This document shows positions 56,368 through 64,000 of a stretch of 64,000 bases of DNA, one piece after another. The stretch's first letter is position 1; each line of letters begins with the position of its first letter. The translations under genes were made by a program, and so were the position numbers. The stretch covers positions 1 through 64,000 of the forward strand of contig JACEVL010000282.1 in NCBI GenBank assembly GCA_020284085.1, given 5' to 3'. The notes under the pieces are model-generated. The model ran no database searches and was not told the DNA's origin. It saw only the letters and a program-made list of their open reading frames with translations. The stretch is from Aporrectodea caliginosa. Lineage: Eukaryota > Annelida > Clitellata > Crassiclitellata > Lumbricidae.

Positions 56368-56415
56368 CATCATTATCTCATCATCGTCGTCGTTGTCGTC
56401 ATCATCATCATCCCG
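56307..56415 (+). repeat. (ATT)n then (CAT/CGT)n microsatellite
   Basis: ATT changes to ATC and GTC triplets and then joins the dispersed unit starting ATTAAGTGTCAATGATC. Confidence 0.93.
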
Positions 56416-56590
56416 ATTAAGTGTCAATGATCTAAGTGCAAACCAAACTCGTTGTGCGCTTAGTAGATTTATCTAGCGATTTAGCGTGTTTGACGATTAC
56501 ATAGCATGAGTATAGAGCGTTTAAAAGGTGTCTACTTAGGCCCAGCATGAACTTAAAAATTTCTTTAGTATTATCAGTAGGCCTATTATT
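56416..56590 (+). repeat. dispersed 170-bp unit, copy 1
   Basis: ATTAAGTGTCAATGATCTAA, AGTGCAAACCAAACTC, GTTTGACGATTACATAGC and GCGTTTAAAAGGTGTCTAC (from 56517), ending AGGCCTATTATTT. Similar units occur near 56770 (partial), 57405, 57700 and, inverted, between 59.6 and 61.25 kb. Confidence 0.85.
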
Positions 56591-56649
<59 letters not shown>

Positions 56650-56725
56650 CATCATCATCATTATCATCATCGTCGTCGTCATCGTCATCATCATCGTCAT
56701 CGTCTTCGTCACGTCATCATCATCA

Positions 56726-56760
<35 letters not shown>

Positions 56761-56770
56761 ATCATCCCTA
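56591..56770 (+). repeat. (ATT)n then (CAT/CGT)n microsatellite
   Basis: Same order of ATT, then ATC, then GTC triplets as at 56307 and 57490. Confidence 0.93.
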
Positions 56771-56871
56771 TTAAGTGTCAACGATCCAAGTGCAAACCAA
56801 ACTCTTTGTGGGTTTAATGGAAATTGATCTAGAGATTGAGCGTGTTTGACGATTACATAGCGTGAATTGAC

Positions 56872-57400
56872 CACTGTTGCTCGATCCTCGTTGGCCTCCC
56901 TCTTGGGGTTCTGGGGCGACTAGATCGAGTTCTGCGCTCAGCTGCTCGGCTTATTGGGCGAATTCCCAAATTCGGCTCTGTCTCTGCCTACATGCGTGAT
57001 GTGTTACACTGGCTGCCTGTGGCCCAACGGATATCATACCGTGTTGCTTCTTTGGTTTCACGCAGCATCCTTGGCTGTGCTCCATCTTACCTGCGCAACC
57101 TCTGCCGCCCAGTGTCCGACGTTGTAGCGCGTCGGGCGCTTCGCTCTGCGACGACGGGGCAACTCCTTGTTCCGCGGGCTCGCTTGACTGCTAGGCAGCG
57201 CCGAGCTTTTTCTCGGTTGCAGGCCCCTCCATCTGGAATGACCTGCCATCGGAGCTGCGCTTGCTACCTTTGATCAGTCAAACTAGGTTTTATAAATCAC
57301 TTAAGTCTTTTTACTTTTGCCGTGGCTGGGCTGGGAGCGCCTCTGAGTAGATTTCTTGAAGGGGCGCTATATAAATTTCCAGAATGAATGAATGAATGAA
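56872..57400 (+). mobile_element. 5'-truncated CR1/L2-like LINE
   Basis: VLHWLPVAQRISYRVASLV, CAPSYLRNLCRPV and RRALRSATTGQLLVPRAR form the usual C-terminal ORF2 order. Out of frame, a SIWNDLPSEL motif follows. The 3' end is GGGAGCGCCTCTGAGTAG, GGGGCGCTATATAAATTTCC and (GAAT)n. It interrupts the array of dispersed units. Confidence 0.9.
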
Positions 57401-57404
57401 TGAG

Positions 57405-57488
57405 TGAGTATTGAGCGTTTAAAAGGTGTCTACTTAGGCCCAGCATGAACTTACAAATTGCTTTAGTATTATCAGTAGGCCTATTATT

Positions 57489-57559
<71 letters not shown>

Positions 57560-57855
57560 CATCATCATCATCATCATTATCATCATCGTCGTCGTCATCG
57601 TCATCATCATCATCGTCATCGTCACGTCATCGTCATCATCATCATCATCATCATCATCGTCATCGTCATCGTCATCATCATCATCATCATCATCCCTATT
57701 AAGTGTCAGTGATCCAAGTCCAAACCAAACTCTTTGTGGGTTTAATAGAAATTGATCTAGACATTGAGCGTGTTTGACGATTACATAGCGTGAGTATTGA
57801 GCGTTTAAAAGGTGTCTACCTAGGCCTAGCATGAACCTAAAAATTTCTTTAGCCT
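57405..57855 (+). repeat. dispersed units, copies 2 and 3, with ATT/CAT core
   Basis: GCGTTTAAAAGGTGTCTAC occurs at 57415 and 57801. Between them are (ATT)n, (CAT)n and the ATTAAGTGTCAGTGATCC block. The arrangement repeats that of 56.5 kb. Confidence 0.85.
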
Positions 57856-57949
57856 ACTCTTTAGTATTATTATTATTATTTATTACGAAATCCGCCGTAA
57901 CCGCTGCTCCGCCTTCTTTCTCTGATTTTTGTGGCAACCGGACTCAGAT

Positions 57950-58080
57950 CTCCGCGGACATCGCTCTCTGGACAACCCGTCTGATGCGACGCAGCGCTCG
58001 TCAATAAGCTGGTGCCCTGTGCTTAGCTTTAGAATGGCGCTTTACAAATTTGGAGTTTACGATGTGATTGTGGTGTTGTA
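57950..58080 (+). mobile_element. retroposon 3' end (GCTGGTGCC tail family)
   Basis: GATGCGACGCAGCGCTCGTC, AATAAGCTGGTGCCCTGTGC and GGCGCTTTACAAATTTGGAG. This is the clearest example of the tail family also seen at 15405, 45180 and 63880. Confidence 0.7.
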
Positions 58081-58129
58081 AATTTCTTTAGTATTCTATT
58101 ATTTATTATTTATTCATTAATTAATTAAT

Positions 58130-58244
58130 TTATTATTATTATTACTGTTATCATAATAACAAAAAATAATAATAATAATAATTATTATTATTATAATTAT
58201 TATTATTATTATTATTATTATCGTTATCGTTATCGTCGTCGTCG

Positions 58245-58285
<41 letters not shown>
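58130..58285 (+). repeat. ATT/AAT inverted tracts then (CAT)n
   Basis: ATTATT, then AATAATAAT, then ATTATT form a foldable AT segment. GTC and ATC triplets follow. Confidence 0.9.
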
Positions 58286-58395
58286 GTTGCTGTCATTTTT
58301 ATTATTGTTTTAATTCTTGTTATCAGCATTTATTAGGCGACACTTTCACCTCAGAATAATAGTGACCTTTTGAATTTTGTTTCGTTCCGTCGCAG

Positions 58396-58606
58396 GAAAT
58401 CTCAAAGACATAGGAACCGGAAGTAGGTTTCAGATCCTGAGGCCGAGCACCTTCTGACTGATAGAGTGCACACCAGTAGAATGCTGTCTCCGGTTCTATT
58501 TCTCGTTGCGGCCGCCACCTTTACGCTGGCTGCGTCTTGGCAGGTCTCAGACATCAGCGATCGGCAACTGCTTGACAAACTTCGACTTCAGTCGCGATCC
58601 ACTTAC
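58396..58606 (+). CDS. candidate signal-peptide exon of an unknown secreted protein
   Basis: The exon is bounded by an acceptor (TTCCGTCGCAG|GAAATC) and a strong donor (ACTTAC|GTGAGC). Its first ATG, at 58481, opens a 42-codon frame that starts MLSPVLFLVAAATFTLAASW and ends in phase 0. Residues 1-18 form a typical signal peptide: a short n-region, a hydrophobic Leu/Val/Ala core and an Ala-rich cleavage site near AA|SW. The mature part begins SWQVSDISDRQLLDKLRLQS and contains single Arg or Lys sites. No family is recognised. A neuropeptide or other small secreted precursor is possible. A short downstream frame after TTTCCACAG near 63370 would fit the phase but is weak. The family E SINE starts about 50 bp after the donor. 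Confidence 0.45.
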
Positions 58607-58654
58607 GTGAGCATTAACAATCGCAGTCTTAAAGTACGGAGCCTACATAATAGG

Positions 58655-58925
58655 CCCGATAGCGCATTGTATAACAAACTGGCATAGAGAGCGAGAGGTA
58701 CCGAGAATCCGAGATCGATTTCCGTAGACGGACATGCTTTGTAGGCTGCTATTAGTGCCGTGTATTGCAGGCTGTCTGTTCTGTTAGTAGTTAAGACTTA
58801 GGCCTATGTCTTCTGTCATTTGTGTTCTTGTGAATTGTTTTAATTGTATAGCCTAACTGTACAGTGTAACCGGTTGCGTTTGTCAACCGGATTGTTTCAA
58901 TAAAGAATATTATTATTATTTATTA
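58655..58925 (+). mobile_element. tRNA-derived SINE (family E), copy 2
   Basis: AGCGCATTGTATAACAAACT, GAGAGGTACCGAGAATCCGA and TTTGTAGGCTGCTATTAGTG match the 53711 copy. The B box is damaged. The tail is AATAAAGAATATTATTATT. Confidence 0.78.
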
Positions 58926-58954
58926 TTATTATTATTATTTATATACGGACCTGC

Positions 58955-59412
58955 GCAGCTTCGATATTCGATTCGAAAACGAATCGTATGGCAGTAAGCC
59001 TAGGCTTATTCCATTCGATTCGAAAATGACGTCATGATGCTAATAATGATTAGTGAACATGGAACCAGAACTTACAGAATTGTATAATTGATTTAAATTT
59101 TTTTAAATTATTTGTGTTATTTTAATGCTGTTAATTACCGTTTAGTTCAATTGACCTTTCAGTTTAATCAATTTTAAAGTTTAAACTGCAGAAAAGTTAT
59201 CAGGGCAATGTTGAACTGTGTTAGGCCTACTGTGGTACGCCTGTGCTGATAAGTAGCCTACGTGTAGGTCTACAATTATAGGCCTATCGTTAAATCATTC
59301 ATTCAGAGGAGTTATATAGCGCCTCTTCATGGCACCCGCTGATTCGATTCGAGATTCGATTCGAGACTCGATTCGACTTACAATTTGTGATTCGCAGGTC
59401 TCTTATAGGCTA
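58955..59412. repeat. AT-rich element with GATTCGATTCGA arrays
   Basis: GACCTGCGCAGC near the left and CGCAGGTC near the right are short inverted matches. Both inner flanks consist of ATTCGATTCGA words. A fragment of the same end is at 37130-37195. A LINE tail (reverse) lies inside near 59305. This could be another hAT MITE, but its limits are not clear. Confidence 0.45.
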
Positions 59413-59469
59413 ATGTAGTTGTTTAGACGCGTTTAATTTAGGGCTTAGCCCATTCGGCACCTAATAACA

Positions 59470-59479
59470 ATAAGAATAA

Positions 59480-59576
<97 letters not shown>

Positions 59577-59580
59577 TAGT
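59470..59580 (+). repeat. (AAT)n microsatellite
   Basis: About 35 AAT units with one AAAAT break. Confidence 0.96.
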
Positions 59581-59586
59581 AATAAT

Positions 59587-60145
59587 AACAAAGAAATATT
59601 TAAGTTCATGGTAAATAGACACCTTTTAAACGCTCTAAACTGACGCTATGTAATGGTCGAACGCGCTCAGACGCTATGCTATCACACTGGCTATCGCTTG
59701 GATCGTTTGCACTTAAAACAATAATAAAAAATTATAACATTTAATGGTTTCATTCGGATGCTATAAGTTTCTGGTTCTGATTGTATTGTATATTTTCTGT
59801 ATTGTCACCAACGGCCTTTGATGTCATGGGACGACGTTAAACTGTGGTTAAATAAATAATAAGACTGTAATGGTCAAACGCACTCAGACGCTAGATGACG
59901 CCTATCATCGTCGATATGACGGCGGCGTTAAATAAACGATATTAAGTAAGCAGATGCTAGATATTCGGGGCATTGGCGCTTTGGTTATCATTGGGATCGT
60001 TTGCACTTAAAAAAATAATAAAAAATTATAACATTTAAGAGACCTTTAGGCTCATGGCTGGCCTAAGTAGACACCTTTTAAACGCTCTAAACTGACACTA
60101 TGTAATCGTCAAACAAGCTTAAGCGCAAGTTAGACTCCGCCACTG
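59587..60145 (-). repeat. 1.1-kb duplication, copy 1
   Basis: Matches 60692-61252 at about 1105 bp distance. It contains two inverted dispersed units plus TGTATTGTCACCAACGGCCT and TAAATAAACGATATTAAGTA blocks. Confidence 0.88.
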
Positions 60146-60149
60146 TTCG

Positions 60150-60245
60150 TTATCTGGCAGTGCCAGTCCCAAGCCTGGACGAAGGAGGAAGGCGACGCTA
60201 ATGATCTCTGTTATCACAAAGTGTCGTTAAACTGAAACTACTACC
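60150..60245 (+). repeat. dispersed repeat (GCCAGTCC-AAGCCTGG family)
   Basis: ATCTGGCAGTGCCAGTCCCA, GGAGGAAGGCGACGCTAATG and AAACTGAAACTACTACC. Third copy in the window. Confidence 0.72.
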
Positions 60246-60259
60246 AATCGCAAGATCCT

Positions 60260-60330
60260 GTGTAGTAGTTGTAGTAGCAGCAGGATCAGCAGGATCAGCA
60301 GCAGCAGCAGCAGCACCAGCAGTAGTAGTA

Positions 60331-60362
<32 letters not shown>

Positions 60363-60395
60363 ATAATAATAATAATAGTAATAATAATAATAACA
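60260..60395 (+). repeat. (AGC)n/(AGT)n/(AAT)n compound microsatellite
   Basis: CAGCAG, then TAGTAG, then TAATAA triplets in sequence. Confidence 0.93.
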
Positions 60396-60467
60396 GGGCA
60401 CTATGTCGAGGTTGCCCGGCGCTGAGGAGCGACCACCTCAACAACACTAAGCCTTACCGTGTTTTAA

Positions 60468-60468
60468 C

Positions 60469-60550
<82 letters not shown>

Positions 60551-60553
60551 GTA

Positions 60554-60584
<31 letters not shown>

Positions 60585-60589
60585 TAGTA

Positions 60590-60652
<63 letters not shown>

Positions 60653-60692
60653 GTAATAATAATAATAATAATAATAATAGTAGTAATAATAA
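60468..60692 (+). repeat. (AAT)n microsatellite, about 225 bp
   Basis: Long AAT run with AGT interruptions. The poly-Leu, poly-Ile and poly-Tyr ORFs are artefacts. Confidence 0.97.
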
Positions 60693-61252
60693 CAAAGAAA
60701 TATTTAGGTTCATGGTAAATAGACACCTTTTAAACGCTCTAAGCTGACGCTATGTAATGGTCAAACGCGCACAGACGCTATTGTATCACTCTGGTTAACA
60801 CTTGGATCGTTTGCACTTAAAACAATAAAAAAAATTTAACATTTAATTAATGGTGTCGTTCGGATGCTATAAGTTTCTGGTTCTGATTGTATTGTATATT
60901 TTCTGTATTGTCACCAACGGCCTTTGATGTCATGGGACGACGTTAAACTGTGGTTAAATAAATAATAAGACGCTATATGTAATGGTCAAACGCGCTCAGA
61001 CGCTAGATGACGCCTATCATCGTCGATATGACGGCGTCGTTAAATAAACGACATTAAGTAAGCAGATGCTAGATATTCGGGGCATTGGCGCTTTGGTTAT
61101 CACTTGGATAGCTTGCACTTAAAACAATAATAAAAAATTATAACAGTTAAGAGACCTTTAGGCTAATGGCTGGCCTAAGTAGACACCTTTTAAACGCTCT
61201 AAACTGACACTATGTAATCGTCAAACAAGCTTAAGCGCAAGACTCCGCCACA
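60692..61252 (-). repeat. 1.1-kb duplication, copy 2
   Basis: Carries the same blocks in the same order as 59587-60145, with small indels and substitutions. Confidence 0.88.
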
Positions 61253-61305
61253 GAGCTATATGCCTATAAAGGCCTATAAGAAAGACTAAGTAAGAATTAC
61301 TAACA

Positions 61306-61306
<1 letters not shown>

Positions 61307-61350
<44 letters not shown>
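61307..61350 (+). repeat. (TA)n microsatellite
   Basis: About 21 AT units. Confidence 0.95.
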
Positions 61351-61351
<1 letters not shown>

Positions 61352-61920
61352 GTATCTGTACGTTATAAATAATCAGTATCTGTTTATCGGTCCTGACCCT
61401 CGTATTCCACACACAGCCAGATATACAATCATCATAATCATGTAAGGCTGTACATTCATCAATATGTCCCACACACTCGTTTGCATCTAAGGCCCATACA
61501 ATTAGCCGCACCTGAAAAGGGATACACTTACCTGATAGCAGAGCACCATAAGCACTCGCATTCATCGCAAGTACTTGGCATCGAGTGGGTATCGAGTGCT
61601 TGGGCGTTGCATAGTGCCATAGAAGACTTATTGTGTAATATGTACTCGTTCATCCAATACAGCAATAATAGTTCTCGCGGGCGTGGGTGTGTTTCACATC
61701 GTTCCGAGTATCACTCGGGGCGTAGGGGACACAAAGAAATCGGTACTCGGTTGTCACTTTGGCTGTTGACGCCAAGACTGTTCTGAAGCATTATATAGGC
61801 CTAGTTTTATATACGGGTGTTGGATTGCTGATGTCGCATGTGCGCTTCGGCCGAAAGATTGTTGAAAACCAGAGAACTTTTCCGGAGAAATGCATGTGTA
61901 TAATTATGTGTGTAAGTGTT
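61351..61920. other. unique segment, no gene supported
   Basis: A minus-strand ORF with several cysteines (HIDECTALHDYDDCISGC) lies in 61380-61500. It has no paired splice sites or family match. Confidence 0.3.
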
Positions 61921-62163
61921 CATGTGTGTTTGTATGTATGTATGTAATACTATGTATGTGTGTGTGCATGTAGCCTATGTATGTATGCATGTATGTATGT
62001 ATGTATGTATGTATGTAATTATGTATGCATGTATGTATGTATGTATGTATGTATGTATGAATGTATGTATGTGTGTGTATGTATGTATGTATGCATATTT
62101 GTATGTATGTATGTATGCATGCGTGTATATGTACTGTATGTATATATGTATGTATGTATGTAT
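61921..62163 (+). repeat. (GTAT)n microsatellite
   Basis: Degenerate ATGT units leading directly into the family A SINE head. Confidence 0.95.
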
Positions 62164-62375
62164 GTGGGGCGCGGTGGTGTAGGGGTATACGTTCGGTGCC
62201 TTGCAGCCGGAGGGTTGCGGGTTCGAATTTACCTCAAGCCGCCGCGTAGGGACCCAATTGCTCATGCGCTTCGGCGTGAAACTCCGATTCAGTGTCCGCG
62301 CTGTAGTCGGGAGCGCCTCTGAGTGGATATCTTGAAGGGGCGCTATATAAATATCTGAAATGAATGAATGAATGT
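62164..62375 (+). mobile_element. tRNA-derived SINE (family A), copy 4
   Basis: GGGGCGCGGTGGTGTAGGGG, GTTGCGGGTTCGAATTTACC and GGGAGCGCCTCTGAGTGG, then GGGGCGCTATATAAATATCT and (GAAT)n. Here the tail has the LINE form GCGCTATATAAAT rather than GCGCTATAAC. Confidence 0.88.
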
Positions 62376-62477
62376 ATGCGCATTTGTATGTTTTACGTAT
62401 GCATGTATGTATAATTGTATATATGTATGTATGTATGTATGCATGTATGTATGTATACATGTATGTATGACAGTATG

Positions 62478-62547
<70 letters not shown>
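62376..62547 (+). repeat. (GTAT)n then (TA)n microsatellite
   Basis: Degenerate ATGT units end in about 33 TA units. Confidence 0.95.
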
Positions 62548-62549
<2 letters not shown>

Positions 62550-62721
62550 CTTTTTGATAGTTACAAACCCCTCAAAAACGCTAAGAACATGGCTGTGCAA
62601 GGTCTTTGAAGAGTTGCGTCTTGAAAAAGTAACTTGAGCAGCTTTTTAAGAAACCTCTCGAATGTCGATGTATTGTACACAATTTTCTATATGGCGAACA
62701 TTAATGTTTTGTTTATCCCGT

Positions 62722-63177
62722 AGTTTAGGTTGGTAAATTATCTGAATGTCTTCAATGCCGTAGCCTACTTGACGTTGGTAAGTAAGCAGTCTACCTATGA
62801 CCATGATAACTATCATCAATCCCGCTTCCATTTCATCGAGAAATATTTTTCTTCAGTCCAGCTTCCATTTCATGAAAAAATTATCCAACTTCTATTTAAC
62901 TAATAAAATATTTTTCATCAATGGAACGTTTATGTAAGCAAAGAACTATTCTCACGGAAACAATTATTTTCATCAATGCAGCTCCTGTTTCATCAAAAAC
63001 TTAGTTTAATCAATCCAGCTTCTATTTACGATAAAAATTATTTAGATAGATCCCACTTCAGTTTAAACAAGAAATAGTTTCATGAATCCCACTTCCATTC
63101 AGGGAAACAATTTTTTTTCATCAATCCAACTTCCATGTGAATTTGACGATATAAAATAATTTACCAACCTAAACTAA
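62722..63177. mobile_element. TIR MITE with catcaatcc minisatellite
   Basis: TAGTTTAGGTTGGTAAATTA and TAATTTACCAACCTAAACTA are perfect inverted repeats. The interior from about 62810 to 63135 is a roughly 45-bp degenerate repeat with TTTTCATCAATCCAACTTCC words, shared with the element at 52604. Confidence 0.85.
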
Positions 63178-63607
63178 GGATTTAGGCCTACCTTATGTTT
63201 TTATACTTGCAAACAGTTTTCGTGTGATTCATCGTTAAGATTATCCATATCCGCCGTTTTTGTAAAACTCGCTTGCTTTTCCTCGAGTTAATCAATTCCA
63301 TCGGAACGCTTGGATCGTGCCTTGAACGAATTGGGACGCAATTCATTTATATAGCTCATTTATCTAAAAGATTTCCACAGACCGAAGAAATCTCCCTCGG
63401 CATTAATAGAAAGATACGGCTGGCGGCTGAACGAGTATCAATATGTACACTGGCTTAGACTAAATAAGCCTACTTATATAGAACTTTGGTAATTGGTTAA
63501 ATTAACGGACGTAGCCCGTTCTTAGGTTATTTATACGATTGGAATGTATACAGAGCTCTGTGATTAAATGTAAATATAAATGGCTTTTCGATATCGACCG
63601 TATAATT

Positions 63608-63702
63608 ATGGCCTCGACCCTGCTTATTTTTCAATGAATTGATCGGGTGAGATCCTTCACCACCGCTTACCGTTTGAATGTGAGCCACGCCATTTAAAAT
63701 TT
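63608..63702 (-). repeat. inverted single copy of the 112-bp repeat at 20 kb
   Basis: On the minus strand GGCGTGGCTCACATTCAAAC, GATCTCACCCGATCAATTCA and GCAGGGTCGAGGCCATAAT match the units at 19813-20105. The flank at 63717-63760 also matches 19685-19725, so a larger dispersed element is involved. Confidence 0.78.
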
Positions 63703-63879
63703 TAGTGTACGAACCGTGCTATAGCCAGAGATTTAAATCTCTGAAATAAGCCATTATCGGTATACGAACCGGTATTCTCTCGCACGGAGGGGCATGGGAC
63801 GTGAGTTCTGACCGAAGTAGCTAAATGGTCCAGTGATTAGTCGGAGATCGTCTCATTAGTTTATCTTGAACTGGTGCTC

Positions 63880-63970
63880 CACATAATTATGCGCTCGCGA
63901 ATAAGCTGGTGCCCTGCGCTTGGCTTTCGAGTGGCACTTTAGAAGTTAGGAGATTATGATTACCATATGT
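63880..63970 (+). mobile_element. retroposon 3' end (GCTGGTGCC tail family)
   Basis: GCGCTCGCGAATAAGCTGGT, GCCCTGCGCTTGGCTTTCGA and AGATTATGATTACCATATG. It matches 57950-58080. Confidence 0.65.
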
Positions 63971-64000
63971 ATGTGTAACTTCGTCGTTTAATTCAAGTGT

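Noticed and set aside
61221..61565. Cysteine-containing minus-strand ORF with ECVGHIDECTALHDYDDC
   Set aside because: The cysteine spacing looked EGF-like or toxin-like at first. The pattern is incomplete, the frame runs into a TA repeat, and the nearby GT/AG sites are only 20 bp apart.
16636..62240. Genuine tRNA genes at the A/B-box segments
   Set aside because: The heads recur with identical non-tRNA bodies and LINE-like tails, so they are SINEs. None folds cleanly into a full cloverleaf by eye.
63370..63460. Possible last exon for the signal-peptide gene (after TTTCCACAG)
   Set aside because: The phase fits and it ends in TAG, but the segment is short with no motif. Too weak to list as a feature.

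Overview
This is animal nuclear DNA, not microbial. Genes are split into short exons with GT/AG introns, and most of the window is introns, transposable-element copies, microsatellites and minisatellites. The exon sequences fit a marine invertebrate, possibly a deuterostome such as an echinoderm or hemichordate. That placement is a guess from overall character and the species is not identified. A palindromic AGGCCT/TAGGCCTA word recurs throughout. Three conserved genes can be read, all on the minus strand. A fourth candidate gene lies on the plus strand. Layout: (1) 1-14.0 kb lies downstream of the first coding exon of an alpha-actinin gene (14050-14136, minus) and is probably its long first intron; no other actinin exon was recognised there. 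It is filled with hAT-type and Harbinger-type MITEs, LINE 3' ends, tRNA-derived SINEs and tandem repeats. (2) 14.4-20.7 kb is the region upstream of actinin, with SINEs and microsatellites. (3) 20.73-27.50 kb holds a complete RSPH1-type MORN-repeat gene of seven coding exons encoding 296 residues, a radial-spoke protein of motile cilia. Introns carry a Helitron-like copy and a 1.5 kb hAT element with a second hAT-type element inside it. (4) 29.77-42.35 kb holds a complete bestrophin chloride-channel gene of eleven coding exons encoding 565 residues. The pore neck and Ca2+ clasp are conserved, and the protein ends in a predicted class I PDZ ligand. Its introns contain hAT MITEs, a piggyBac-type MITE with TTAA duplications, a Helitron-like copy, SINEs, and a 31-bp minisatellite whose units match the RFX X-box. 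(5) 43-54 kb has no gene I can support. It holds several clean hAT MITEs, two truncated CR1/L2-like LINE copies (one split by a DNA transposon with a 3-bp duplication) and a CpG-rich island with CCAAT and E2F-like sites. (6) 54.6-58.6 kb may hold the start of a secreted-protein gene on the plus strand: a TATA box, a 5' UTR exon and a signal-peptide exon at 58396-58606. (7) 55-64 kb is repeat-dense, with ATT/CAT microsatellites joined to a dispersed unit in both orientations, a 1.1-kb tandem duplication, SINEs and MITEs. Most of the interest lies in the mobile-element record. At least ten short elements have intact or near-intact 8-bp target duplications, and most of these carry their own short motif array between the inverted repeats. 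SINE and LINE families also share one 3' tail. All exon boundaries were worked out by hand from splice sites, reading phase and family resemblance; none was tested against RNA or a database.
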